Below are positions 25,759 through 34,860 of a DNA stretch of 64,000 bases, piece after piece. A program made the position numbers and the translations under genes. The stretch is from Salinirussus salinus. Lineage in GTDB: Archaea; Halobacteriota; Halobacteria; Halobacteriales; Haloarculaceae. Each line of letters begins with the position of its first letter. Position 1 is the stretch's first letter. Below the pieces are notes generated by a model, which saw only the letters and a list, made by a program, of their open reading frames with translations, did no database searches and was not told the DNA's origin. The stretch lies in the NCBI RefSeq assembly GCF_009831455.1, contig NZ_WOWO01000002.1, forward strand, positions 186,001-250,000, read 5' to 3'.

Positions 25759-25839
25759 TACTCCCTCCCAGGCGGAAGGGACAGTTAGGCCTGCTGGTAA
25801 GGACAAGACGTTTCACCGACCCTGTGCATCCTCGGAACA

Positions 25840-27996
25840 GTGAGGGCGCTCCGGACCGGGACTGTACTCCGTGTGTGCGTGCTCCTCCTGGTACTGGCTG
25901 CCCCGGCCGCCGCGACAGCGGGCCCGGCAGACGCGGCACCCGCACAGCGTCCCGCCGACGGCGGGAACGGCGGGGTTCTGGGAGCGGGCGACGGCCTCGA
26001 GCGCCTGCCCTCCGGCCTCGGACAGACCAACAATACGACCCAACACGAGGACCCCGACAGCGTTTCCGAGGAGGGTGACGAGAGCCAGGTGGCCGCCTGG
26101 CTGGCGAACCGTCTGGGCGACCAGCTCCAGGGGAGTACCCTCCAGCTCAGCCAGGGGGAGTACGAGCTCGCCGACCAGTTCGTGACCGAGGGGTTCGAGG
26201 AGCATCTGGGCCGCTACGTCGACGTCGCGGGCGAGACCGACTCGGCGGCCGACGACGAGGCGGCCGACACCTTCCAGGAGGTAGAGGAGGACCAGCGAGA
26301 GCTCGTCAATCGAACCAGGGAGTACGAACGAACGCTTCGGGAATACCGGGAGGCCCAGCAGGCGGACAACGTCAGCCGGGCTCGCAGGCTCGCGCGGGCC
26401 CTCCAGGGTCTCGCGGACGGCGTCAACCGGTCGGCGCTCGACGTGAGCCGCGGGGCCGCAGCCATCGAGAACCGGACGGACGTCTCGCTGGCGGAGACGC
26501 AGACCCGTCTCGAGGCGCTTCGCCGGGAAGTGCTCGCCGAGCAGGAGAACATCACGGCCTCGCTGTTCGTCGGGACGCGGCTGACGGCCTCGACCAATAG
26601 GACGACGGCGGCCTTCGACCACCCGGTTCTCGTGACCGGGCGGCTCGCCGTCACAAACGCCTCCATCGATACCCCGGATGAGGTGACGCTTCGGGTCGGC
26701 GAGACGACCCGCCGCGTCGCGCTCGATGACCAGGGCGTGTTCGCGTTCGCGTATCGGCCGCGACTCGTGCCCGCTGGCCCCGGGAACGTCACGGTCCGGT
26801 ACCTCCCGGGACCCTCCACGCCGTATCTCGAGAGCCGGGCTGCCGTCGAACTCGACGTCGAACAGACTCCCTCTTCGGTCGACGTCACCACCACCCCCGA
26901 CTCCGTTCGGTTCACCCGGGACCTGCGGGTCGACGGCACGGTGTCGGCCAACGACCGGCCGGTACCCGGTGTCCCGGTCCTGGTCCGCGCCGGCGACCGC
27001 CGGCTGGGCACCGTCACGACGGACGGGGAGGGCTCGTACTCCCTCGCGGGTGCGTTCCCCGCGGACGTCCCGGACGGTCAGCGTCGGGTCACCGCGGAAC
27101 TCGCCGTGAGCGGCCGCGCCGTCGGCCCGTCGAACGCGTCGACGGACCTCGTCGTGAACGAGACCGACACCAGCCTCACCGCAGCGGTGACCCGCGGGGA
27201 CGACCCCGCACGGGTTCGCGGCCGGCTGACGACGGCCGACGGGACGCCGGTCCCGGACCAGCCGGTTCGCCTCGACGCGCCCGGGCTGGCGACCGTCACC
27301 GCGCGGACCGGCGCGGATGGGGGCTATGCGGTCAGCCTCGAGCGCCGTAGCACCGACCCGACGCCCGTCACCGTCCGCTTCTCGGGGCGGGGGACGAACC
27401 TGAACGGCAGCAGCGCGGCAATCCAGCTCCCCGCGCGCAACGACACGGCGAACGGGTCTGGCACGTCATCGGGAGCAGATGGCGGCCCGAGCGAAGGCGG
27501 GCCAGGTAACGACTCGCTTCCGCTGGCTCTCGCCGGCCTGCTCGGCCTCGCGGTGGTCATCGGGGGGGTCGCGGTCGTCGCCCTCCAGCGGGGGACCGAC
27601 GAGGGGACAGGTACCGCAGCGGCGGCCGCCGACGAGGGCGACGGCGGCGGCGACGGAAACGGTGCCGGCCCGGAAGAGCCAGCCTCGCCCGCCCCGGTCG
27701 ACCTCGTCGGGGAAGCTATCGACGCCGGGGAGTATAACCGCGCAAGCCGGGAGCTGTACGCGCTCGTGCGCGCCTCCCTGGCCGAGCGCGCTGGGGTCGC
27801 CGACGGCGGGACTCACTGGGAATTCTACGACGCGGTCGCGTCCGTCCCCGACGCCGACGGCGACGTCCGGGACGCGCTGCGGACGGTGACTGAGACCTAC
27901 GAACAGGCGGCCTTCGCACCCACGGCCGTCGGGGAACGGCGTGCGCGGACGGCACTCACCGCAGGAGAGCAGTTGCTCGGAGACGGAACCGGCTGA
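25840..27996 (+). CDS. Secreted/anchored DUF4129-type protein with Ig-like repeats
   Basis: A 718-residue exported protein. GTG start at 25840; Sec signal peptide over about residues 1-28 (LLLVLAAPAAATAG). A Thr/Asn-rich linker follows, then a helical coiled-coil region (about 75-230), then carboxypeptidase-regulatory-like beta domains (about 240-540) with many N-x-S/T sequons. A single membrane helix occurs at about 565-590 (LALAGLLGLAVVIGGVAV), and a cytoplasmic C-terminal domain has YNRASRELYALVRASL and AFAPTAVGERRARTAL, which matches DUF4129. It belongs to the MoxR/DUF58 membrane system by context. The many sequons suggest surface N-glycosylation. Confidence 0.85.
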   Translation: MRALRTGTVLRVCVLLLVLAAPAAATAGPADAAPAQRPADGGNGGVLGAGDGLERLPSGLGQTNNTTQHEDPDSVSEEGDESQVAAWLANRLGDQLQGSTLQLSQGEYELADQFVTEGFEEHLGRYVDVAGETDSAADDEAADTFQEVEEDQRELVNRTREYERTLREYREAQQADNVSRARRLARALQGLADGVNRSALDVSRGAAAIENRTDVSLAETQTRLEALRREVLAEQENITASLFVGTRLTASTNRTTAAFDHPVLVTGRLAVTNASIDTPDEVTLRVGETTRRVALDDQGVFAFAYRPRLVPAGPGNVTVRYLPGPSTPYLESRAAVELDVEQTPSSVDVTTTPDSVRFTRDLRVDGTVSANDRPVPGVPVLVRAGDRRLGTVTTDGEGSYSLAGAFPADVPDGQRRVTAELAVSGRAVGPSNASTDLVVNETDTSLTAAVTRGDDPARVRGRLTTADGTPVPDQPVRLDAPGLATVTARTGADGGYAVSLERRSTDPTPVTVRFSGRGTNLNGSSAAIQLPARNDTANGSGTSSGADGGPSEGGPGNDSLPLALAGLLGLAVVIGGVAVVALQRGTDEGTGTAAAAADEGDGGGDGNGAGPEEPASPAPVDLVGEAIDAGEYNRASRELYALVRASLAERAGVADGGTHWEFYDAVASVPDADGDVRDALRTVTETYEQAAFAPTAVGERRARTALTAGEQLLGDGTG

Positions 27997-28107
27997 CCTG
28001 GCTTCGCGTGGTTCCAGGTCTGCCGGGCGAGGGAGAGACCGGATCCGGGCCTGGCTCCGGGCCGGGAACCCGGCGGCTTTAGTTCGCCCGGCGGATCGGA
28101 TACTCGT

Positions 28108-29142
28108 ATGGCCGACTCCCAGTGGGCAGCACTCGTCCCCCGCCCGGTCCGGGACTTGCCCGCTGACCTCGCCGCGGTCCTGCTGTTGACGGGCGCGACC
28201 CTGTTCGTGGCGCTCGCTCCCGTCGTCCGGGAGACGCCGCTACGGGTCGTCTTCGGCCTCCCGTTCGTGCTCTTTCTCCCGGGCTACGCGCTCGTGGCAG
28301 CGCTGTTCCCGGAAGCCGGGGACGATGGCGCGTCCTCGGAGCGCGAGGAGGGCGGGAACGACGGCGGACGCGACGGCAGCGGGGTCGCCGGGGTCGAGCG
28401 CGTGGCGCTCTCGTTCGGACTGAGCATCGCCATCGTCCCGCTGGTGGGACTGGTGCTGAACTTCACGCCCTTCGGGATCCGGCTGGTGCCGGTGCTGACG
28501 GGCGTGAGTCTCGTCACGGCGGCCGCCGCCGCGGTGGCCGCGCGGCGCCGCCGGCTGCTGGCGCCCGAGGACCGGTTCCGGGTACCGTACCGTGCGTGGT
28601 ACGCGACCGCTCGCGGGGAGTTCCTCACACCGAATTCGCGGACGGACGCGGCGCTGAACGTCGTTCTCGTCGTGAGCGTCCTGCTCGCCGTCTCAAGTGT
28701 CGCCTTCGCCGTCACGGTCCCCCAGCAGGGCGAGTCCTTCACCGAGTTCTACCTGTTGACCGAGACCGACGACGGTGACCTGGTTGCCGACGGCTACCCG
28801 ACGAACTTCACCGTCGGGGAGTCGAAGCCGGTCGTCGTCGGCGTCTCCAACCAGGAACACGAGCCGGTCGACTACACGGTGGTCGTCGAGCTACAGGAGG
28901 TGCGACCGGCGGGACCGAACGGGACGAACCTGACTGTCGAGGGATCGACGGAGCTCGACCGCTATGGCATCGACCTCGGCGACAACGAGACCGACCGGCG
29001 GACCGTCGACGTCCGGCCGACGACGACCGGCGAGCGGCTCCGGCTGGCCTTCCTCCTGTACCGCGGGGAGCCGCCTGCGGACCCCGCTGTCGAGACCGCG
29101 TACCGGGAGACTCAGCTCTGGGTGAACGTGACCGGGGGATGA
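28108..29142 (+). CDS. DUF1616 membrane protein
   Basis: A 344-residue protein. Four membrane helices occur in the first 150 residues, including the signature FGLPFVLFLPGYALVAALFP, with a charged cytoplasmic loop between. A fifth helix near residue 195 leads to an extracytoplasmic beta-rich domain with sequons (TNFTVGESKPVVVGVSN). DUF1616 proteins are common next to glycosylation and MoxR-type clusters in haloarchaea; their reaction is unknown. It follows the DUF4129-type gene by 111 bases on the same strand. Confidence 0.88.
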   Translation: MADSQWAALVPRPVRDLPADLAAVLLLTGATLFVALAPVVRETPLRVVFGLPFVLFLPGYALVAALFPEAGDDGASSEREEGGNDGGRDGSGVAGVERVALSFGLSIAIVPLVGLVLNFTPFGIRLVPVLTGVSLVTAAAAAVAARRRRLLAPEDRFRVPYRAWYATARGEFLTPNSRTDAALNVVLVVSVLLAVSSVAFAVTVPQQGESFTEFYLLTETDDGDLVADGYPTNFTVGESKPVVVGVSNQEHEPVDYTVVVELQEVRPAGPNGTNLTVEGSTELDRYGIDLGDNETDRRTVDVRPTTTGERLRLAFLLYRGEPPADPAVETAYRETQLWVNVTGG

Positions 29143-29170
29143 GACGGCTCACCCGTGTGGTGGGCGGCCG

Positions 29171-30400
29171 CTACTCGATGACGCTGAGGAAAAACGAGGA
29201 GAAGACGGTCTGTAGCCCGAGTATGATCCCCAGACACGCCAGTAGCGACTGCGTTGTCGGGGGCACGACCGAGAAGCCGGAGCCCGCCCACGTCCAGACG
29301 AGATACAGGGCGTAGCCGACGCCGGCGACGAAGAGCGCGAGGCCGGCGCCGACCCCCCGTTCGACGCTGACGTGTTCGACGAGGAACGTCGTCACCGGGT
29401 CCGTGGGCTGGCCGATGGTCCGCCCGGCGACCCGGGAGAACACGGCGAGCGCCACGGCGTGAGTTCCAACGATGGCGAACACGCTGCCCGCGATCATCGA
29501 GTTGACGCCGAACGAGCGGCCGAACACGGCCGTCCCGGTGACTGCGAACAGGAGCAGAAGGACGCCGAACACGAAGGCGCCGATCCCCGGGCCCGCAAAC
29601 AGGTACGTCGGCGCGTTCGTGAGCATGAAGCGGACGTGCCGCCAGCCGTCCCGGAAGCTGTCCAGCGTCTCCTCGCCCTCGCGCTCGTGGTAGGTGATCG
29701 GCACCTCCGCGACGTCGAGGTCGGCGGCGCTTGCGGCCATCACCATCTCGCTCGCGAACTCCATCCCGTCCGTTTCGAGGTCCATCGCCTCCAGTGCATC
29801 GCGGGTGAACACCCGGAAGCCGCTGTGGGCGTCGCTCACCTCCGTTCCGTAGAAGACGTTCAGGAAGCCCGTCAGCAGCGGATTGCCGACGTGCTCGTGG
29901 AGCGCGGGCATCGCGCCCGGTTTGATCGTGCCATCGAGTCGGCTCCCCATCACCATGTCCGCGCCGGTGCGCTCGAGTTCCGCGACCAGCTTCGGGAGCT
30001 CCTCGAAGTCGTAGGTGGTGTCGGCATCGCCCATCGCGATGATGTCGCCGCGGGCGCGCTCGAAGGCGTACCGGTAGGCGTAGCCGTAGCCCGGCCTGTC
30101 GGGCTCGACGACGATAGCCCCGGCAGCCTCGGCGATCTCCGGCGTCCGGTCGGTCGAACTGTCGCTGACCACCACCTCCGTCGGCACCCCCAGCTTCCCG
30201 GCTGCGGTCCTGATGCGGTCGATACACTCCCTGACGCCCTCCTCCTCATTCAGGGTCGGCATCACCACGCTCAGCACCGGCGACTGGTCGCTGTCGGCCC
30301 CCACCAGAAGCGTGTCGGTCTCGTGCTCACCCCGCTCACCCGGGTCGGACTGTGTGAGCGATTCCCCCGGTCTGGTCCCCTTTCGTGTCGTACTTGTCAT
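29171..30400 (-). CDS. GT2 family glycosyltransferase with C-terminal membrane helices
   Basis: A 409-residue protein. The GT-A domain (about 40-250) has SVVMPTLNEEEGVRECIDRI, the nucleotide-metal motif AMGDADTTYDFEELP, and the acceptor loop GSRLDGTIKPGAMP. Four membrane helices follow (about 265-405). The layout fits dolichol-phosphate sugar synthases (DPM1/AglJ-like enzymes) that charge a lipid carrier for N-glycosylation. A hydrophilic 40-residue N-terminal leader is unusual. The acidic DAD motif indicates Mg/Mn use; the sugar is not decided. It splits the MoxR/DUF58 cluster. Confidence 0.88.
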   Translation of the reverse strand: MTSTTRKGTRPGESLTQSDPGERGEHETDTLLVGADSDQSPVLSVVMPTLNEEEGVRECIDRIRTAAGKLGVPTEVVVSDSSTDRTPEIAEAAGAIVVEPDRPGYGYAYRYAFERARGDIIAMGDADTTYDFEELPKLVAELERTGADMVMGSRLDGTIKPGAMPALHEHVGNPLLTGFLNVFYGTEVSDAHSGFRVFTRDALEAMDLETDGMEFASEMVMAASAADLDVAEVPITYHEREGEETLDSFRDGWRHVRFMLTNAPTYLFAGPGIGAFVFGVLLLLFAVTGTAVFGRSFGVNSMIAGSVFAIVGTHAVALAVFSRVAGRTIGQPTDPVTTFLVEHVSVERGVGAGLALFVAGVGYALYLVWTWAGSGFSVVPPTTQSLLACLGIILGLQTVFSSFFLSVIE

Positions 30401-30729
30401 TGTCGCGAAACCGCAGGCCGGCGTCGTTGCGCGAGCGAACCTGTCCGGCTGGCTGGCGCTGCGAGGGTGATGCCAGGTCGTCTACGCCCGGTCTCCCCCG
30501 AAATTCCCCCGTCTGTTGCTCCCCGCGTCTCTGACTGAGACGACAGTCGGATGTCATCAGCAGCCATCAAATAGCTTGTGGTGGCAACAAAACCGCGGAA
30601 CGGTTATGCCTACCGGTAGCACTTCAAGCTCTACTGCCGGACAGTTGTGGTATGTAAACAAACGAACCACTTGGGCAAAGTTTCCGGCGCCGTCCCCGAG
30701 CGAGTGTCGCGAGGGGGTCAGGGGCCGGT
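30401..30729. other. 329-base gap, no supported gene
   Basis: The gap lies between the GT2 start and the MoxR-gene stop, both on the minus strand, so it should hold the GT2 promoter. Composition is mixed, with AT-richer stretches at 30560-30600 and 30650-30690. A plus-strand reading frame from ATG 30607 begins plausibly but soon becomes Arg/Pro-rich antisense sequence, so it was not called. No tRNA or strong foldback was seen. Confidence 0.5.
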
Positions 30730-31728
30730 TCAGTCCCGGGCCGTCGAGGCGGCCGCGAACTCCGCGTCGGCACTCGGGGTGGGGACGTCATCGAGCAGAC
30801 TCCCGATGACCGCGTCCGGACTGCGCTCGCCGAGTTCTGCCTCGGCACTCAACACCAGCCGGTGGCGGAGGACCGGGCGGGCGAGTGCCTTCACGTCGCC
30901 AGGAATGACGTATTCGCGTCCCCGCAGAGCCGCCCGGGCTTTCCCGGCGTCGAGGAAGGCCAGAGACGCCCGCGGGGAGGCGCCGTACTCCACGGCCGTG
31001 CTGTCACGAGTCGCCGCGACGACGTCGAGGATGTACTCCTTGACCGGGTCGGCGACGTGGACGTCCGCCACGGCCTCACGGGCTGTCCGGACCTCATCGG
31101 GCGAGACGACCGCCTCGATGTCCTCCGGCCCCAGTTCGGGTTCGTCGTCGAACCGGTCGAGGACCCCCCGCTCCTCGGCCCGGTCGGGCAGGCCGACGTC
31201 GATCTTGAACTGGAAGCGGTCGCGCTGGGCCTCCGGAAGCTCGAACGTCCCCTCGAGTTCGATCGGGTTCTGGGTCGCCACGACCATGAACGGCCCCGGA
31301 AGCGGGAGTGTCTCCCCCTCGATGGTGACGTTGCGCTCCTGCATCGCCTCCAGCAGCGCCGACTGCGTCTTCGGCGTCGCCCGGTTGACCTCGTCGGCGA
31401 CGACCACGTTGGCGAACACCGGTCCTCGCTGGAGGTCGAACTCCCCAGTCGCCTCCCGGTAGACGTGGGTACCGGTGATGTCGGCCGGGAGGATGTCCGG
31501 CGTCATCTGGACCCGGGAGTGGGTGAGGCCGCTGGCTCGCGCGAACAGCGTCGCCATCGTCGTCTTGGCAACGCCCGGAACCCCCTCCATCAGCACGTGG
31601 CCCCGAGTGAACAGCGCCACCGTCAGCTGTTCGACGACGTCCTCGCGGCCGACGAGCACGCGGCCGACCTCGTCGCTGAGGGCGTCGTAGACCGCCTCCG
31701 GGTCGCCCGTCTCCTCGGGCGCCGTCAT
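30730..31728 (-). CDS. MoxR-type AAA ATPase
   Basis: A 332-residue AAA+ ATPase. Walker A is MEGVPGVAKTTMATL, Walker B VVVADEVNRATPKTQSALLE, sensor 1 VVATQNPIELEGTFELPEAQ, followed by DRFQFKIDVGLP, the MoxR family hallmark. The C-terminal lid (AAA lid 2) has ASPRASLAFLDAGKARAAL. MoxR ATPases act as chaperones with DUF58/VWA partners, here encoded at 24316-25758. The ATG at 31728 (MTAPEETGDPEAVYDAL) is preferred; another start at 31740 would add four residues. The stop of the DUF4350 gene lies 27 bases upstream, forming one minus-strand operon. Confidence 0.93.
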   Translation of the reverse strand: MTAPEETGDPEAVYDALSDEVGRVLVGREDVVEQLTVALFTRGHVLMEGVPGVAKTTMATLFARASGLTHSRVQMTPDILPADITGTHVYREATGEFDLQRGPVFANVVVADEVNRATPKTQSALLEAMQERNVTIEGETLPLPGPFMVVATQNPIELEGTFELPEAQRDRFQFKIDVGLPDRAEERGVLDRFDDEPELGPEDIEAVVSPDEVRTAREAVADVHVADPVKEYILDVVAATRDSTAVEYGASPRASLAFLDAGKARAALRGREYVIPGDVKALARPVLRHRLVLSAEAELGERSPDAVIGSLLDDVPTPSADAEFAAASTARD

Positions 31729-31755
31729 GGCTCCACCCACCGACTGGTCGAGCGG

Positions 31756-32862
31756 CTACGTCCGTTCATCTATCCGTTCGTTCTGGCGGCGGCGGTTAAT
31801 CTCTTGTGCGACGCGCTCGACCCGGTCGGGGTCCCAGTCGGGGTGCTGGCGCTTCACCGCGTCGACGACCTCCTCCGTGTCGAGGGCCTCTGTCCCGGTA
31901 TCGCGGTCGTCACCCCGGTCGACCGCGAGCCGTCGACGGACCGGGGCGGTGACCCAGGCAGTGCGGCCACGCCCCCACAGCGCGAGCCCGACGACGGCGA
32001 CGCTCCCGGTCGCTGCGAGCGCGAGCGGCGACTCGCGGAGTATCAGGACGGCCGCCGCGAGCGGTGGGACGCCCGTGGTGTGCGAGAGGTCGAAAAGCAC
32101 CGTTGAGGGTCCGTCGACGAAGTTCGTTGCGAACGCACGGTTTCCGGGCCGTTCGAGCATCGCGTTGAGGAAGACACTGGGGTCGGAGACCACGACGACC
32201 CGACCCTCGCCGACCGCCTCGACGGCGACGACGGGGTAGGAGGCGACGGTCTCGTTGTCCTCGAGCTCGCCGGAGGCGTTCGTGTCCAGGTACGCGAACG
32301 CCGAGGTACCCACGAGGACCGTCGCGTTCGGCCCCGGCTCGAGGACGGTCCCGTAGTTGAGTGTCACCTGTTCGACGCCCGACGCGAGCGTGTGGTTCGC
32401 CGAGACGTTCGTCGCCGTCGGCAGTGCGGGGCTCCGGTAGTAGAACCGCTCGTCGCGCACCAGCGTGCCATTAAGCCGGGTCTCGACGCCCAGCCCTGCC
32501 AGTAGTGGGTTCTCGTGGCTGCCGAAGTCGCCCGCGACGACCAGCGTCCCGCCGCGGTCGGCGAACGTCCGAAGACGGTTGGTCTCGTTCGCCGTGTAGG
32601 CCTCGGTCGGCGACAGGACGAAGGCGACGGTCTCGTCGGGCTCGGTGTCCCCGTAGGCTCCGACGTCGCGGGCGATGACGGTGTCCCCGGCGCGGTCGTC
32701 GGCGAGTGCGCGCAGGTCGCTCGTCCCGTCCCAGTTCGGGTTGTATGCGCCGAACGCGGCCGTCGAGAACAGACCCGCGAGGACGAGCGTCAGGGCGACG
32801 AGGCTGGCAAGGCCGACGAGCAGGGCTCGCGGCAGGTCGACGTCCGTTCCCAGTACCCGCAT
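31756..32862 (-). CDS. DUF4350 membrane protein
   Basis: A 368-residue protein. An N-terminal helix (about 15-40) is followed by an extracytoplasmic GATase-like domain with LRALADDRAGDTVIARDVGA and GGTLVVAGDFGS, several sequons, then one further membrane helix near residue 285-310, and a basic cytoplasmic tail. DUF4350 proteins accompany MoxR/DUF58 in both bacteria and archaea; their function is unknown. The start ATG at 32862 overlaps the stop of the upstream 91-residue gene (ATGA). Confidence 0.88.
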   Translation of the reverse strand: MRVLGTDVDLPRALLVGLASLVALTLVLAGLFSTAAFGAYNPNWDGTSDLRALADDRAGDTVIARDVGAYGDTEPDETVAFVLSPTEAYTANETNRLRTFADRGGTLVVAGDFGSHENPLLAGLGVETRLNGTLVRDERFYYRSPALPTATNVSANHTLASGVEQVTLNYGTVLEPGPNATVLVGTSAFAYLDTNASGELEDNETVASYPVVAVEAVGEGRVVVVSDPSVFLNAMLERPGNRAFATNFVDGPSTVLFDLSHTTGVPPLAAAVLILRESPLALAATGSVAVVGLALWGRGRTAWVTAPVRRRLAVDRGDDRDTGTEALDTEEVVDAVKRQHPDWDPDRVERVAQEINRRRQNERIDERT

Positions 32863-33137
32863 CAGACGACCCCCTCGGGGAGGATCGCGAGCACGCGGCG
32901 GACGACGATATACCCGAACACGAGCAGCCCCAGTCCGATGAGCCACTTCAGCCGCGAGCGCCACCGCGGCCGGACGTTGAACGGGGCCGTGAGTTCGACG
33001 ACGACCAGAAAGCCGACCAGCGAGACGACGAAAAACAGCTCGTAGGAGAGCGCGCCCAGTGCAACCAGACAGAGCGCTGCGGCGAGCTGCCAGGCGAGCG
33101 TGCCGACGACGAACTGCTGGCGGCGCCGCGTTGCCAT
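32862..33137 (-). CDS. Small membrane protein at the head of the MoxR operon
   Basis: A 91-residue protein with a basic N-terminus (MATRRRQQF), helices over about residues 10-30, 32-50 and 66-85, and a basic loop RPRWRSRLKW between. Its stop overlaps the DUF4350 start, so it is coupled to it. No catalytic motif was seen and the family was not recognised. A GTG one codon upstream (33140) is an alternative start. Confidence 0.75.
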   Translation of the reverse strand: MATRRRQQFVVGTLAWQLAAALCLVALGALSYELFFVVSLVGFLVVVELTAPFNVRPRWRSRLKWLIGLGLLVFGYIVVRRVLAILPEGVV

Positions 33138-33265
33138 CACCCGGAAGCCACAGGCCGGTCCGGCTTAGGGCTGTCGACCGCCCGTACGGGAGACCGGCTC
33201 GTTGACGCCGTGCCAGACGGGACCGAAACGTGGAGCATATCACCCACCGGGGCGACCGTGGAGGT

Positions 33266-33814
33266 ATGTGGCCCTGGGCCCACGCCGCCGTCGGCTACCT
33301 CCTCTACGTCGCCTACGCTCACCGCCAGGGGTTACCGCTCCGCGGGGTCCCGGTCCTCGCGACCCTCTTTGGAACCCAGGCACCCGACCTGCTCGACAAG
33401 CCGCTGGCCTGGACGTTTGCCGTCCTTCCGGCCGGCCGCTCGCTCGGCCACTCGCTTCTGTTCGCGCTCCCGCTGGCCGTCCTGTGCTGGTACGTGGTCG
33501 CCGGCCGCTTCGACCGGCCCGCGGTCGCGCTCGGCGCGGCGGTCGGGTACGTCTCCCACCTCTTCACGGACGGGCTCGGGGCGGCGCTGGCAGGGCGGTG
33601 GGCCGATCTCTCATATCTCGGGTGGCCGGTGCTGGCCCTCCCCGAGTACGAGCTCGACCCGAGCTTCGCCGCGCACTTCCTGGCCTTCGAATTCGACGAG
33701 CTCACACTCTTCGGGTTCGCACTCACGGGACTCGCGGCCGCCGTCTGGCTGCGGCTCGCCGTCCGGGCGCGCCGCCAGGCGAGCGAGCCGTCCGCGGCGC
33801 CGACTCGGGAGTGA
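33266..33814 (+). CDS. Membrane-bound metal-dependent hydrolase (DUF457/YdjM family)
   Basis: A 182-residue polytopic protein with about five membrane helices. Conserved polar signatures are WPWAHAAVGYLLY at the N-terminus, the GTQAPDLLDKP loop, GRSLGHSLLFAL, and VGYVSHLFTDGL. These His/Asp positions form the presumed metal site of the DUF457 family (related to LexA-regulated YdjM). The ATG at 33266 begins the first conserved block. The substrate is unknown; phospholipid- or phosphodiester-type substrates have been suggested for the superfamily. Confidence 0.85.
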   Translation: MWPWAHAAVGYLLYVAYAHRQGLPLRGVPVLATLFGTQAPDLLDKPLAWTFAVLPAGRSLGHSLLFALPLAVLCWYVVAGRFDRPAVALGAAVGYVSHLFTDGLGAALAGRWADLSYLGWPVLALPEYELDPSFAAHFLAFEFDELTLFGFALTGLAAAVWLRLAVRARRQASEPSAAPTRE

Positions 33815-33842
33815 GTCCCCGCCCGAACGGTGAGGGCGACCG

Positions 33843-34760
33843 CTACGACCCCTCGGTGTCTTCCGCGCTCCAGCGACAGGTCACGTGCGCGTCCGCGCCG
33901 GCCTCGTCGAGTTCCTCGGCGGTCAGCCTGACCGGCCGCTCGAGGTCGCTGGCCAGCCCGGTCGCGACGAGCGAGGCGACGGGGTGGTCGAAGCGGGTCA
34001 CGGCACCGAGCGCGCTGTCATGGACCGCGACCGTCACTTGTCCGTCCTCGGCATCGACCTCGGGGTCGGCGGCCGCGGCGAGTTCGAACTGCTCGACGAC
34101 GGCGTCGGCGAGCCCGTCCGCGACCGCGGCGACCTCGGACGACCCGTCTGTGACCCGGCTGCGTTCGAACTCCTCGTGGAGGCGCTGTCCGGTCGGCTCG
34201 AGTGCGACTCCGCGCTCGCGCCGGTCCTCGGGGACGACTGCGACGCGGTCGAGGTCGGCCGCATCGGGCACCGCGTACTCCTCGTGCTGCGGAACGAACA
34301 GCCGCACCTCCCCCTGTCCGGTCGGCACGTAGACGCGGTGGTCGGTGAGAGCGAACTCCTCGACGAGGGCGTCCCCGTTCGCCGCCAGCGTCGCGTAGAC
34401 CCGGTCGCCGACCGACGCGGCGATGAACCGCTCGGGTGTCAGGTAGTAGGTCAACACCGCCCCGAAGGCGCCGATCCCCGCGAGCACGACGAACACCGAC
34501 CGGGCGGCCGGAAAGAGGAGTCCGCCGACCGCGGCGACCGCGGCGACACCCAGCAGACCGAGCGCCGTCTGTCTGTACCGCGCCTGCGTGAGCCGCCGTG
34601 ACTCCTTGCGGAGCCGACGGTTCTCCTCGCGCAGCACCTCGACGCGAGTCCTGAGGTCGGCCAGAGCCGCTTCCGGGTCCTCCGAGGGCGGCGACGCCTC
34701 GCCCTCGCTTGCGTCGCTATCGGCCCCGCTGGCGCGTCCGTCGCCAGTCTCAGAACTCAT
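33843..34760 (-). CDS. Conserved haloarchaeal protein with coiled coil and two membrane helices
   Basis: A 305-residue protein. An acidic disordered N-terminus (about 1-30) leads to a coiled coil ADLRTRVEVLREENRRLRKE, two adjacent membrane helices (about 68-108), then a soluble alpha/beta C-terminal domain with YVPTGQGEVRLFVPQHEEY. The design suggests a membrane-anchored cytoplasmic sensor or adaptor. The family was not named with certainty. It converges with the DUF457 gene, ending 28 bases after its stop. Confidence 0.75.
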   Translation of the reverse strand: MSSETGDGRASGADSDASEGEASPPSEDPEAALADLRTRVEVLREENRRLRKESRRLTQARYRQTALGLLGVAAVAAVGGLLFPAARSVFVVLAGIGAFGAVLTYYLTPERFIAASVGDRVYATLAANGDALVEEFALTDHRVYVPTGQGEVRLFVPQHEEYAVPDAADLDRVAVVPEDRRERGVALEPTGQRLHEEFERSRVTDGSSEVAAVADGLADAVVEQFELAAAADPEVDAEDGQVTVAVHDSALGAVTRFDHPVASLVATGLASDLERPVRLTAEELDEAGADAHVTCRWSAEDTEGS

Positions 34761-34860
34761 TCTCGACCGGGATGGGCTATCTCACGCCAGCGGCTAAATC
34801 AATGTACTGGCTCACGACTGAATGTGAGGGACCCTCGCCGATGGTCACGACAGGATCAGG

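Noticed and set aside
30607-30809. Plus-strand reading frame starting MPTGSTSSSTAG
   Set aside because: Most of its length is antisense to the MoxR gene and turns Arg/Pro-rich; no independent support.
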